From DATDAH01 sp963845425 (lineage in GTDB: Bacteria > Actinomycetota > Acidimicrobiia > Acidimicrobiales > DATDAH01), in NCBI GenBank assembly GCA_963845425.1, contig CAWJSC010000001.1, positions 1 through 64,000 on the forward strand: a stretch of 64,000 nucleotides of DNA. Reading direction: 5' to 3'. Both the position numbers and the translations under genes were made by a program. The notes under the pieces were generated by a model. It worked only from the letters and a program-made list of their open reading frames with translations. It was not told the DNA's origin and ran no database searches. How positions within the stretch are numbered: the first letter of the stretch is position 1; each line of letters starts with the position of its first letter. This document shows positions 34,167 to 42,730 of the stretch, piece after piece.

Positions 34167-35693
34167 GTGACCTCGGGCCCGGGTTGGAACATCTTCGCCG
34201 GCCCCGGGGGCCCGCCCCAGCGCTCTGCTGACCACTTCGTCGCGTCGCCCTTCACCCGCCTGGCCCGGGTGCAGGCGACCCAGATCGCCGGCGACGCGCT
34301 CATCGCCCTGGCCCTCGCCAACTCGCTGTTCTTCTCGATCGAACCCGACGCGGCGCGGGAGAAGGTGGCGCTCTACCTCGTCCTGACCATGGCGCCGTTC
34401 GCCGTGATCGCCCCGTTCATCGGCCCGGCCATCGACCGGGCGGCCAACGGCCGGCGGCTCATGGTGATCCTGATCGCCTTCTCCCGGGTGCTGATCGGGC
34501 TGGTCATGATCGGGAACCTCGACGACCTCCTGCTGTTCCCGGCGGCGCTGCTCATGCTCGTGTCCGGGAAGGCCTACGGGATCGCCAAGAGCGCCATCGT
34601 CCCCACGACGGTCTCCACCGACCAGGAGCTGATCGAGGCCAACTCGAAGCTGTCGATCATCACCGGGTTCGCGGGCGTCGTCGCCGGTGTGCCCGGCCTG
34701 GTGCTGGGCTGGATCGGCGGCCCGCAGTGGATCGTGGGCCTCGCCATCGTCGTGTTCGCCCTGAGCACGGTGCTCGCGTTCTCACTGCCGCGGGCCGCGG
34801 TGGCCGCAGAGCCGGTGGGGGAGGCCGAGGAGACCGAGCTCCGTAGCCGGGGGATCTTCCTCGCCGCCTCGTCGATGGGCCTGATGCGGGGCATCGTCGG
34901 GTTCCTGGTCTTCCTGCTGGCCTTTGCCATGCGGGAGCAGCCGACCTGGCACCTCGGTGTCGCCGTCGGGGCCAGTGTGGCCGGTTCCTTTGTGGGTTCG
35001 ATCCTGGCCCCCCGGGTGCGGCGCACGACCCAGGAGGAGGACATTCTGGTCGGATCGATGCTCATCGCCGCGGTGGTTGCCATGCTGGGTGCCCTTGCGG
35101 GAGGCCTCCTGGCGGCGGTGCTGGTGACCTTCACCATCGGCTTCGGTGCGAACACGGCGAAGCTGGCGTTCGACTCGATCGTCCAGCGCGACGCCCCCGA
35201 CGCCAACCGCGGTCGCTCCTTCGCCAAGTTCGAGACGCGCTTTCAGATCTTCTGGGTAATCGGGGCCTTCATCCCCGTGATCATCCCGATCCCGGCTCGG
35301 TTCGGCTTCCTGATGATCGCGGTGACCGCCGGGTTCGCCGCCGCCACCTACTGGATCGGTCGCCGCGACGCCGCCGCGGGCCGTCCGCCCCGTCAGGCTC
35401 GTCGCAGCCGGCGCCCGTCGCGTGAAGACCGGGACCGCACCGAGGTCGCCCCGCCACCGGACGCCACCGTCATCGACGAGACCGTGGCCGCCTTCCTCCC
35501 GCCCCCCGAGCCGATCATCCCCGACCACGCCCCGCCGGCCGAGACCGAGGACGTGGCCGCCCCCGGCCCCGACCGTCGCCCCCGGAACCCCGGTCGCCGC
35601 CCGGACGCGTCCGGCGGGACCCGACCGCCCCCCGGGGCCGGCCGTCGTCGTCGCCGCCCCACCCAGCGCCAGCCCCGCCGCCCCCCGTCGTGA
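34167..35693 (+). CDS. MFS-like membrane transporter with Pro/Arg-rich tail
   Basis: A 508-residue protein with about 11-12 hydrophobic segments between residues 35 and 400. The loop after helix 2 contains PAIDRAANGRRLMV, which fits the major facilitator fold. The substrate is unknown. Beyond residue 400 the protein has a long cytoplasmic tail rich in Arg, Pro and acidic residues (RQARRSRRPSREDRD, then PPPEPIIPDHAPP), probably disordered and not part of the transporter core. GTG 34167 is supported by the -10 box. It is not obviously linked to the phosphate genes upstream, from which it is separated by 94 nt without a clear terminator. Confidence 0.75.
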   Translation: MTSGPGWNIFAGPGGPPQRSADHFVASPFTRLARVQATQIAGDALIALALANSLFFSIEPDAAREKVALYLVLTMAPFAVIAPFIGPAIDRAANGRRLMVILIAFSRVLIGLVMIGNLDDLLLFPAALLMLVSGKAYGIAKSAIVPTTVSTDQELIEANSKLSIITGFAGVVAGVPGLVLGWIGGPQWIVGLAIVVFALSTVLAFSLPRAAVAAEPVGEAEETELRSRGIFLAASSMGLMRGIVGFLVFLLAFAMREQPTWHLGVAVGASVAGSFVGSILAPRVRRTTQEEDILVGSMLIAAVVAMLGALAGGLLAAVLVTFTIGFGANTAKLAFDSIVQRDAPDANRGRSFAKFETRFQIFWVIGAFIPVIIPIPARFGFLMIAVTAGFAAATYWIGRRDAAAGRPPRQARRSRRPSREDRDRTEVAPPPDATVIDETVAAFLPPPEPIIPDHAPPAETEDVAAPGPDRRPRNPGRRPDASGGTRPPPGAGRRRRRPTQRQPRRPPS

Positions 35694-35750
35694 CACTTGC
35701 TCGCCTCCGGCTCGCCGGCCCCCGGTTCGGCGGAGCGGCAACGAGGCGGA

Positions 35751-36944
35751 TCAGGCCTGGTCGGGGAGGTCGATCCTGGCCAGCCACAGGCCGGGAGCGT
35801 CGACCTCGGCGGGGGTGGGCAGCTCGCGCTCACTGCGCCAGAGCCGCTCCAAGCCGCGTTTCCCCGCCCGTTCCACCACACCGGCGACGAACGCCTCGCC
35901 TCGGTCGCACTGCTCCTGGGTCAGCTCCAGGCCGAGCAGGCGCTCCACGAAGCGGCTGGACTCGTCGGCGGTGACCCGGCGGCGGCGCAGGGCTTCGCTG
36001 AGCATCGTGTAGGACGAGATCAGGCCCTCGCCGATGGTGTCCATCACGTGGTCCACGTAGCCGATGATCACCGCGACCAGCGCGTCGAGGTGGGGGAGGA
36101 GCTCGCGCTGGGCGGGCGACTGGACGGCACCGAGGACGGCCTCGGGGTCGTTGAACATCGACTGCAGCCCGGCCATGCCCTCGGCGTCGCTGATGTCGAG
36201 CTGGCCGAAGCGCTCCTCCAGGGCGTGGGGGTCGGCCTCGAAGCCGGCGGCGTACCGGTTGAGCAGGTCGTCCAGCCGGGCCCGGACCTGGGGCAGGCCG
36301 AGCACGGCGTGATGGGTCAGTTCGTGGAGGCAGACCCAGAGGCGGAGGTCGTCGTCGGGCAGGCTCCAGTCGGCCGCGAACTGGTCCACGTTGCGGCCGA
36401 TGACGATCAGCTCGTCGGTCGGCGGGCGGGGGATGGGCAGGTCGTACTGGCCGAAGGAGGTCGATGCCAGGTGGCCGACCATCGAGCCGGCCGCCATGCC
36501 GATGAGCATCGGGGTCATCATCCCCATGAGGTTGCCGAGCATGGCCGCCGGATCACCGGTCGTCGGGTCGATCTCAGGCGGGGCGGCTGACAGCGACGAG
36601 GCCAGGCTCTCGAACCGGGGGCGGAAGGCGGGCAGGCTGGCCTGGACCCACTGCGTGCGGGTCACCGGGACGATGGTGACCGCCCGACCGGTGGTGGACA
36701 CCGACAGGCCGGTCGTCTGGGCCACCTGCAGCTCGGCCACCCGGGCCAGCTCCTCCAGCCGGATGCGCTCGAGGGGGTCGACGTTGGGCTCGGACTCGCC
36801 GCCGGTGGCCACCTGGAAGGCGAGCTGGCCGGCGGCGTCCCAGCTGACGGCCCCCTGTTGGCGCAGGATCTTGGCCAGATCACCCAGGAACGGGATCCCC
36901 TGGAAGGGATCCGGGTCGCCGCCGGGTGGATCCGACTCGCTCAC
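35751..36944 (-). CDS. DUF2342 zincin-like metallopeptidase
   Basis: A 397-residue protein typical of actinobacteria. The zinc motif is HELTHH at residues 207-212, with Glu208 as the likely catalytic base. A Gly/Met-rich segment (MLGNLMGMMTPMLIGMAAGSMVG) precedes it. The C-terminal half is helical. The family is annotated as a zinc-dependent metalloprotease of unknown target and is sometimes linked to F420-containing organisms. The GTG at 36944 lies 7 nt after a TACGAT box. It is divergent from the epimerase. Confidence 0.85.
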   Translation of the reverse strand: MSESDPPGGDPDPFQGIPFLGDLAKILRQQGAVSWDAAGQLAFQVATGGESEPNVDPLERIRLEELARVAELQVAQTTGLSVSTTGRAVTIVPVTRTQWVQASLPAFRPRFESLASSLSAAPPEIDPTTGDPAAMLGNLMGMMTPMLIGMAAGSMVGHLASTSFGQYDLPIPRPPTDELIVIGRNVDQFAADWSLPDDDLRLWVCLHELTHHAVLGLPQVRARLDDLLNRYAAGFEADPHALEERFGQLDISDAEGMAGLQSMFNDPEAVLGAVQSPAQRELLPHLDALVAVIIGYVDHVMDTIGEGLISSYTMLSEALRRRRVTADESSRFVERLLGLELTQEQCDRGEAFVAGVVERAGKRGLERLWRSERELPTPAEVDAPGLWLARIDLPDQA

Positions 36945-36951
36945 GACGGCA

Positions 36952-36957
36952 TCGTAC
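36952..36957 (-). promoter_or_regulatory. Putative -10 box of the DUF2342 gene
   Basis: TACGAT on the minus strand, 7 nt before the GTG at 36944. Confidence 0.4.
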
Positions 36958-36961
36958 GGGG

Positions 36962-37990
36962 GTGAACATCGTCGTCCTCACCGGGTCCGAGGGCCTCCTC
37001 GGGGGCCGCGTGGCCGATCTTCTCGCCCACGATCCCGCCGTCGACGCCATCGTCCGGCTCACCGCGGACGACCTCGACCGGGCCCACGACCAGCCCGGCT
37101 CCCTCAAGGCCCGGCTGGAGGGCGCGACCACCCTGATCCACCTCGGCCGCAGCGACGGGGTGGCCGAGCTGGACGGCACGGGCACCGCCGGGGTGGACGT
37201 CGTGGCCACCCGGGCCCTGCTCGACGCCGCCGGCTCGGTCGGGGTGAGCTCGGTGGTGCTCCTCTCCAGCGCGACCGTCTACGGCGCCTGGCCCAACAAC
37301 CCCGTGCCCCTGACCGAGGACGCCCCGCTGCGTCCGCACCCCGCCCTGGCGTACGCGACCCACAAGGCCGAGGTCGAGCGCCTCGCCGCCGACTGGGGGG
37401 ACCAGCATCCCGACGTCCGGGTCGCGGTCCTCCGCCCGGTCATCGCCGTGGCCGAGGACACCACCGACTGGCTGGCCGCCTCCCTCTGGGCCGGTACCTC
37501 CTTCGCCCCCGGCGAGGCCGACACCCCCGTGCAGTTCGTCCACCTCGACGACTTGGCCTCGGCGGTGGACCTCGCCCGGCGGGAGGGCCTCGACGGCCCC
37601 TACAACGTCGCCCCGGACGGCTGGATGCGCAGCGACGAGCTCCGTCGGCTCGCCGGTCGCGGTCCCCGGGTCCGCATCCCGGAGCGGGTGTCGCACCGCC
37701 TGGCCCAATGGCGTTGGAACCTGGGCATGACCTCCACCCCCCCGGGTGTGGTCGCCTACCGGGTGAACCCCTGGGTCGTGGCCAACGACCGCCTGAGGGC
37801 CGCGGGCTGGTCGCCGGATTACACCAACGAGGAGGCCTACGTGCTGGGCGACCGCCCGACGGGCTGGGCCTCGGTCTCCCCCCGCCGCCGCCAGGAGCTG
37901 ATCCTCGGTGGCCTGGGCGTCGGCGTCTCCGCCCTCGTCGCCGGCGCGGTCTTCACGGCCCGCCGGTACCTGAAGAAGCCGAACCCCTGA
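36962..37990 (+). CDS. NAD-dependent epimerase/dehydratase-like protein
   Basis: A 342-residue extended SDR. The N-terminal dinucleotide loop is diverged (LTGSEGLLGGRV instead of TGGxGFxG). The active-site region has SSATVYG and the YATHK catalytic Tyr-x3-Lys, followed by VRVAVLRPVIAV. A hydrophobic segment near the C-terminus (ILGGLGVGVSALVAGAVFTA) would anchor it in the membrane. Family members act on nucleotide sugars or related substrates, but the substrate is not predictable. The GTG at 36962 matches the fold start. Confidence 0.8.
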   Translation: MNIVVLTGSEGLLGGRVADLLAHDPAVDAIVRLTADDLDRAHDQPGSLKARLEGATTLIHLGRSDGVAELDGTGTAGVDVVATRALLDAAGSVGVSSVVLLSSATVYGAWPNNPVPLTEDAPLRPHPALAYATHKAEVERLAADWGDQHPDVRVAVLRPVIAVAEDTTDWLAASLWAGTSFAPGEADTPVQFVHLDDLASAVDLARREGLDGPYNVAPDGWMRSDELRRLAGRGPRVRIPERVSHRLAQWRWNLGMTSTPPGVVAYRVNPWVVANDRLRAAGWSPDYTNEEAYVLGDRPTGWASVSPRRRQELILGGLGVGVSALVAGAVFTARRYLKKPNP

Positions 37991-38111
37991 GCCCCCGGAC
38001 GGGACGAACCGATGGCAACCACGGGGGCCGGGTCCCTCCTGCCGGACTCGGCGGCGCCTCTCCATCCCGTTTCGCCACCCTCGGTGACCCAATGGCGTGG
38101 TCTTCCGCTCG

Positions 38112-38167
38112 TTCGGCGTACTGGCGCCTGATTGCGGTGCCATAGCACCGCAATCGGGCGCCAGAAC
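38112..38167 (-). repeat. 56-nt hairpin element, copy 2
   Basis: A 20-bp stem (38121-38140 with 38145-38164, one G-U type pair) with a 4-nt loop. Read on the minus strand it begins GTTCTGGC and ends GCCAGTACGCCGAA, exactly as copy 1 at 2834-2889. The interior differs from copy 1 at most positions yet keeps pairing. It lies between the convergent epimerase and HtrA-like genes. The rest of the 37991-38283 gap shows no other clear feature. Confidence 0.7.
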
Positions 38168-38283
38168 CGAGGTCGGTCACGGCGAGTGACGTTTCGTGGG
38201 ATCCGGCCGCTCGAGTGCCCCCCGACGGGTGGCGGCCTGTCGCCACGCCCCCGTTGGGTCGTTGTCGGTTGCGTCCGGCGTTC

Positions 38284-39429
38284 TCAGGTCGATTCGGCGA
38301 GCGTGGCCCGGCACCAGTGGTGCTCGCCGGCGCGGAGGTAACCGATGCGCACCTGGTCGCCGGGGTCGAGGTGGCGCAGAGCGGTGACCAGGTCCCCCAT
38401 GGAGGTGATCTCGTGGTCCCCGACCTGAGTGATCACGTCGTCGGTCCGGAGGCCGGCCGCGGCGGCGGGGCTGGCCTCGAGCACCGACGTCAGTTCGGCG
38501 CCGCCCCGCACACCCCAGTCGGCGGCGACGGTGGTGTCGAGGTCGCCGCCCTCGATGCCCAGCCAGGGGTGATCGGCGGCGCCGGTGGCGATGATGTCCT
38601 CGGCCACGATGCGGGCCAGGTCGATGGGCACCGCCCGCACCACGTCGGTGTCGCCGACGCCCGTGGTGACGCCGATCACGGCCCCTTGGGCGTCCACCAG
38701 GGCCGCGCCCTCGACCGGTTGGTCCTGGACGATGTCCGTGCCGATGAGGCCGTGCAGCGGCACCTCGTCGTGCCGGGTCACGGTGACGGCCAGGTTGGCC
38801 ACCACCCCGGTGCGGACCTCAGCCGCGTCCTCGCCCCGGAGGGTCACGGCCCGGGTGGGATCACCCACGGTCACCTCGCCGGCCACGCCGAGCACGGCGC
38901 CCGCCCGGTCGAGGCCGGCCACCCAGAGCACGGCCACGTCGGTCGCGGGGTCGGTCCCCACCACCTCGGCCTCCAGCGCCGGGCCCTCGACGGGCTGCAC
39001 GGTCACCTCGGTGTGGTCGCCCACGAGGTCGGCGGTGGTCAGGACGTGACCGTCGTCCCGGAGTACGACGCCCGAACCCTCGACGGCATCCACCTGTACC
39101 ACGACGAGCGCAGCGGCGAGCTCGTCGATGTCGTCGCGTGCCGCCGTCCCCACGAACACGGTGGCCGCCGGTGTGGCCACCCGCTCGCTGGCCGTCTCGG
39201 GCCCGGGCCCGGCCGGGTCGTCGAAGGCCCCGACGCCCCAGGCGGCCAGCAGCGCCAGGCCGGCCCCGGCCCCCGCGGCCACGGCGAGGGCGGCTGCCCC
39301 CCGGCCTCGCCGCGCCCGTCCGGTAGGGAGCCGGGCCACCTCCGACGGGTGCCGCCAGAGGCGGTCGTCGGGGGGGAGGGGCGCGCCCCGGAAGCCCGGG
39401 TCAGGCGGGGTTCCCTCGTCGTCGGACAC
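38284..39429 (-). CDS. HtrA-like trypsin-fold/PDZ protein lacking catalytic His and Ser
   Basis: About 381 residues. A cytoplasmic N-terminus (DRLWRHPSEVARL), one membrane helix (AALAVAAGAGAGLALLAAWG), a trypsin-like domain and a C-terminal PDZ domain (HPWLGIEG, SPAAAAGLRTDDVITQVG) follow the membrane-anchored HtrA plan. The catalytic His, expected in a TNxHV motif, is Asp here (LTTADLV). The catalytic Ser, expected in GNSGG, is replaced in PVEGAALVD. Only the Asp of ATDVAVLWV remains. It is therefore probably not a protease but a binding or chaperone-like scaffold. The start is GTG 39429, 8 nt after a TACGCT box. Confidence 0.85.
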   Translation of the reverse strand: MSDDEGTPPDPGFRGAPLPPDDRLWRHPSEVARLPTGRARRGRGAAALAVAAGAGAGLALLAAWGVGAFDDPAGPGPETASERVATPAATVFVGTAARDDIDELAAALVVVQVDAVEGSGVVLRDDGHVLTTADLVGDHTEVTVQPVEGPALEAEVVGTDPATDVAVLWVAGLDRAGAVLGVAGEVTVGDPTRAVTLRGEDAAEVRTGVVANLAVTVTRHDEVPLHGLIGTDIVQDQPVEGAALVDAQGAVIGVTTGVGDTDVVRAVPIDLARIVAEDIIATGAADHPWLGIEGGDLDTTVAADWGVRGGAELTSVLEASPAAAAGLRTDDVITQVGDHEITSMGDLVTALRHLDPGDQVRIGYLRAGEHHWCRATLAEST

Positions 39430-39437
39430 GGCTGCGC

Positions 39438-39443
39438 AGCGTA
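39438..39443 (-). promoter_or_regulatory. Putative -10 box of the HtrA-like gene
   Basis: TACGCT on the minus strand, 8 nt before the GTG at 39429. Confidence 0.4.
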
Positions 39444-39493
39444 GGACCCACCCCTGCGATGCTGGTCGCGGGGTCGGGCTTGGTGCCGTCCCG

Positions 39494-39499
39494 TAGGCT
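39494..39499 (+). promoter_or_regulatory. Putative -10 box of moaE
   Basis: TAGGCT, 8 nt before the GTG at 39508. Confidence 0.4.
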
Positions 39500-39507
39500 G
39501 GGGGGCC

Positions 39508-39978
39508 GTGCTGCACGCGCCCGATGACCTCACCTGGGTGGGGCTGACCTCCGAGGTGCTGCCCGTGGGCCTCGTGGCCGACTGGGCGGTGCTGCCCTCC
39601 TGTGGGGCGGTGGTGACCTTCACCGGCACCGCCCGCGACCACGCCGAGGGCCGTCCGGACGTCAGCCGGCTCGAGTACGAGGCCTACGAGAGCCAGATCG
39701 AGCCCCGTTTCCGCGCCATCGCCGACGAGGCCCGGAAGCGCTGGCCCGACCTCGGTCGCTTGGCCATCCTGCACCGGACGGGCCCGGTGGCCATCGGCGA
39801 GGCGTCGGTCGTGGTGGCCGCCGGTTCCCCCCACCGGACCGAGGCCTTCGAGGCGGCCCGCTGGTGCATCGATACCTTGAAGGACACTGCACCCATCTGG
39901 AAGCGAGAGACCTGGGCCGGGGGCGAGAGCTGGGGCCTCGACGCCAGGGCGCTGACCGACGTGACCACCGATCGTTGA
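39508..39978 (+). CDS. moaE: Molybdopterin synthase catalytic subunit MoaE
   Basis: A 156-residue protein. Family motifs include GAVVTFTGTARDHAEG, LEYEAYESQIEP, GEASVVVAAGSPHR, CIDTLKDTAPIWKRE with the catalytic lysines, and a short tail. With MoaD it converts precursor Z (cPMP) to molybdopterin by adding two sulfurs. No moaD or other Mo-cofactor gene is adjacent. It is followed by a tiny membrane protein and mreB. Confidence 0.93.
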   Translation: MLHAPDDLTWVGLTSEVLPVGLVADWAVLPSCGAVVTFTGTARDHAEGRPDVSRLEYEAYESQIEPRFRAIADEARKRWPDLGRLAILHRTGPVAIGEASVVVAAGSPHRTEAFEAARWCIDTLKDTAPIWKRETWAGGESWGLDARALTDVTTDR

Positions 39979-39994
39979 CCGGAGATCTCCCGAC

Positions 39995-40159
39995 GTGACC
40001 AACCTGCTGTTCCTGCTCGCTGCCGTGGCCGTCGCCGTCCTGGGCATCGCCGTCCTGTGGGCCCGCTCACGCACGCCCCGGTCGGTGGACTCCGGCGTCG
40101 AGGGCTTCAACCGCCAGATGGACGCCCTGTCGCCCCGTGACCGGCGCCCGCCCCGGTGA
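39995..40159 (+). CDS. Small single-pass membrane protein upstream of mreB
   Basis: A 54-residue protein starting at GTG 39995, 14 nt after GGAG at 39981. One N-terminal membrane helix (NLLFLLAAVAVAVLGIAVLW) is followed by a basic, Ser/Pro-rich tail with SGVEGFNRQMDALSP. Short proteins of this shape with an FxRxMxAL-like tail are common in actinobacteria and lack a known function. It lies 20 nt before mreB, so coexpression is likely. It is short enough to be missed by routine annotation. Confidence 0.65.
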   Translation: MTNLLFLLAAVAVAVLGIAVLWARSRTPRSVDSGVEGFNRQMDALSPRDRRPPR

Positions 40160-40179
40160 CCGACCGGAAGCAGTAGGAC

Positions 40180-41175
40180 ATGGCCCGGGATCTCGCCATC
40201 GACTTGGGGACCGCCAACACCCTGGTCTACGTGCGCGGGGAGGGCATCGTCCTCAACGAGCCGTCGGTCATCGCCCTCAACAACCAGAGCCATGACGTCC
40301 TGGCCGTGGGGACCGAGGCCTGGCAGATGATCGGGCGCACCCCCGGTCACATCATCGCCGTTCGCCCGTTGCGGGCGGGGGCCATCACCGACTTCGACGT
40401 CACCCAGCGCATGATCCGGCTGGTGTTGGAGCGGGTCGGGGTGTCCCGCTTCAACCGACCGCGAGTGGTCATCTGCGTCCCGTCGGCGATCACCCATGTC
40501 GAGCGCCGGGCCGTGACCGAGGCCGCCCGCCGGGCCGGAGCCGCCGAGTGCCAGCTCATCGAGCAGCCCATGGCCGCGGCCATCGGCGCCGAACTGCCGA
40601 TCAACGAGCCGATGGGCTCGATGGTGGTGGACATCGGGGGCGGGACCTCCGAGTCCGCCATCCTCTCCCTCGGCGGCATCGTCTCGCTGAAGGCCGTGCG
40701 GGTGGGCAGCTTCGACTTCGACGCCGCCATCCAGACCCACATCCGCAAGGAGCACGGCATCGCCATCGGCGAGCAGACGGCGGAGAAGATCAAGATCGCC
40801 ATGGGCTCGGCGTTTCCCACCGACGAGGAGTTCCGGGCCGAGGTCCGAGGCCGCGAGCTGATGTCGGGCCTGCCCAAGACCGTCGTGCTGGAGCCGGAGG
40901 AGATCCGGGGCGCACTCGAGGAGCCCATCACCACGATCATCGACTCGATCGTGGCCTGCCTCGGCGAGGCCCCGCCCGACCTGGCCCAGGACCTGATCGT
41001 CAACGGCATCCACATGGTCGGGGGCGGTGCCCTGCTGCGGGGGCTGCGGGAGCGCCTGACCCTCGAGACCGAGGTCCAGGTCAAGCTGGTCGATCTCCCC
41101 CTGGAGGTCGTGGTCCTCGGCGCGGGTCGCTGCATCGAGTCCTACGACGCCCTCCGCGTCATGTTCATGGAGTGA
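40180..41175 (+). CDS. mreB: Rod-shape-determining protein MreB/Mbl
   Basis: A 331-residue bacterial actin. Phosphate 1 loop is AIDLGTANTLVY, phosphate 2 DIGGGTSESAIL, the adenosine loop GGGALLRGL, and EQPMAAAIGAELPI is also conserved. It directs lateral cell-wall synthesis at the inner membrane with MreC, MreD and RodA, none of which are adjacent. The ATG follows GTAGGA. It is placed between moaE and an amino acid transporter, so its neighbours do not clarify its role. Confidence 0.93.
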   Translation: MARDLAIDLGTANTLVYVRGEGIVLNEPSVIALNNQSHDVLAVGTEAWQMIGRTPGHIIAVRPLRAGAITDFDVTQRMIRLVLERVGVSRFNRPRVVICVPSAITHVERRAVTEAARRAGAAECQLIEQPMAAAIGAELPINEPMGSMVVDIGGGTSESAILSLGGIVSLKAVRVGSFDFDAAIQTHIRKEHGIAIGEQTAEKIKIAMGSAFPTDEEFRAEVRGRELMSGLPKTVVLEPEEIRGALEEPITTIIDSIVACLGEAPPDLAQDLIVNGIHMVGGGALLRGLRERLTLETEVQVKLVDLPLEVVVLGAGRCIESYDALRVMFME

Positions 41176-41224
41176 GTACGGCTGCCGTCGGCAGTCACAG
41201 CCGCGCAGGCGGTGACGGGTGGTA

Positions 41225-41230
41225 TAGCGT
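41225..41230 (+). promoter_or_regulatory. Putative -10 box of the branched-chain ABC operon
   Basis: TAGCGT (within TATAGCGT), 9 nt before the GTG at 41240. Confidence 0.4.
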
Positions 41231-41239
41231 CCCCGGCTC

Positions 41240-42010
41240 GTGGGGGAGCTGTTGGGGGTCCAGGACGTCAGCGTGCGCTTCGGCGGCGTCGTGGCGCTCA
41301 ACGGGCTGACCTTCGCGGTGGACGAGGGCCAGATGTGCGCTCTCATCGGTCCCAACGGCGCCGGGAAGACCACCCTCTTCAATGTGATCAGTCGGCTCTA
41401 CGAGCCGACCGAGGGCAAGGTCACCTTCGCCGGACAGGACCTGTTGGCGGTGCCGCCGCACCGCATCGCCAAGATCGGGATCGCCCGGACGTTCCAGAAC
41501 GTGGCGTTGTTCCCGGGCCTGTCGGTGCGGGACAACGTCCTCATGGGTGCGTTCTCCGACACCAGGTCCGGCTTCCTGGCCACCACCGTCCGGTGGCCGA
41601 CGGCCATCAAGGAGGAGCGGTCCAGCCGGGCCACCGCGGACGAGCTGCTCGCCGAGCTGGAACTGTCCCACGTCGCCGACCGCCCTGCGGCCGGCCTGCC
41701 CTACGGCACGCTCAAGCGCGTCGAGCTGGCCCGGGCGCTGGCGTCGAACCCCTCCATGCTCATGCTGGACGAGCCCGCTACGGGCCTGACCCACGGTGAG
41801 GTCGACGAGCTGGCGGACCTGGTGCGGCGGGTGCGCGACGAGCGCAACCTGACCGTGCTCCTCGTCGAGCACCACATGGCGATGGTGATGCGCATCTCGG
41901 AGAAGATCGTCGTCCTCGACTACGGCGCCAAGATCGCCGAGGGCGAGCCGGACGCGGTCCGCAACGACCCCCAGGTCATCGAGGCCTACCTGGGTGGGGG
42001 CAACTCATGA
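41240..42010 (+). CDS. livG: Branched-chain amino acid ABC transporter ATPase LivG
   Basis: A 256-residue ATPase. Walker A is GPNGAGKTT, and the Q-loop region is FQNVALFPGLSVRDNV. The signature is unusual: YGTLKRVELARAL replaces the LSGGQ-type start, as in several LivG proteins. Walker B is MLMLDEPATGL and the H-loop VEHHMAMVM. It powers import with LivF and the LivH/LivM permeases. It overlaps livF by 4 nt (ATGA). The actual substrate could be amino acids, urea or amides, since this class is broad. Confidence 0.9.
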   Translation: MGELLGVQDVSVRFGGVVALNGLTFAVDEGQMCALIGPNGAGKTTLFNVISRLYEPTEGKVTFAGQDLLAVPPHRIAKIGIARTFQNVALFPGLSVRDNVLMGAFSDTRSGFLATTVRWPTAIKEERSSRATADELLAELELSHVADRPAAGLPYGTLKRVELARALASNPSMLMLDEPATGLTHGEVDELADLVRRVRDERNLTVLLVEHHMAMVMRISEKIVVLDYGAKIAEGEPDAVRNDPQVIEAYLGGGNS

Positions 42011-42717
42011 CCCCCTTGCTGGAGGTGCGGGACCTCGAGGCCGGCTACGGCCCGGTGCAGGTCATCCGGGGCATGAGCTTCTTCGTCGACCCCGGCGAGA
42101 CCGTCGTCATCCTCGGGGCCAACGGCGCGGGCAAGACCACCACCATCCGGGCCGTCAGCGGGATGATCGAGACCAAGGGCCGTATCGAGGTCGACGGGAC
42201 CTCGATAAGCAGCAAGAAGGCCGAGGACATCGTGCGCCTCGGCGTGGCCCATGTCCCTCAGGGCCGGGGCACCTTCGTCGACCTCACCGTGGAGGAGAAC
42301 CTCCGGCTCGGGGCCTACGTCCGCAAGGACGGCGAGATCGAGGCGGACATGGACCGCTGGTACGACGTCTTCCCCCGGCTCCGCGAGCGCAGCGACCAGG
42401 TGGCGGGCGGCATGTCCGGCGGCGAGCAGCAGATGCTGGCCATCGCCCGGGCCGCCATGTCCCGACCCCGGCTCCTCCTGCTCGACGAGCCGTCGCTGGG
42501 CCTGGCGCCCCTGGTCACCCAGGAGCTGTTTCGCCAGCTGCAGACCCTCAACCAGCAGGAGGGCACGGCGCTCCTGGTGGTCGAGCAGAACGCCAACCTC
42601 GCGTTGAGCATCGCGGAGCGGGGCTATGTGTTGGAGGCCGGGGCCATCGTGGCCAGCGGGACGGCGGCGGAGCTCCAGGCCGACGAATCGGTGCGCAAGG
42701 CGTACCTCGGGATCTGA
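42007..42717 (+). CDS. livF: Branched-chain amino acid ABC transporter ATPase LivF
   Basis: A 236-residue ATPase. It begins LLEVRDLEAGYGPVQVIRG. Walker A is GANGAGKTT, the Q-loop HVPQGRG, the signature MSGGEQQML, Walker B LLLLDEPSLGLAP, and the H-loop region VVEQNANLALSIAERGYVLE, all characteristic of LivF. It is the second ATPase of the heterodimer with LivG. livH begins 13 nt downstream. Confidence 0.93.
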   Translation: MTPLLEVRDLEAGYGPVQVIRGMSFFVDPGETVVILGANGAGKTTTIRAVSGMIETKGRIEVDGTSISSKKAEDIVRLGVAHVPQGRGTFVDLTVEENLRLGAYVRKDGEIEADMDRWYDVFPRLRERSDQVAGGMSGGEQQMLAIARAAMSRPRLLLLDEPSLGLAPLVTQELFRQLQTLNQQEGTALLVVEQNANLALSIAERGYVLEAGAIVASGTAAELQADESVRKAYLGI

Positions 42718-42730
42718 GGGGAGGCGACCG

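Noticed and set aside
38284..41382. Minus-strand frame running through mreB into the HtrA-like gene
   Set aside because: Only the part from 39429 down matches a family; the rest is antisense to moaE and mreB.
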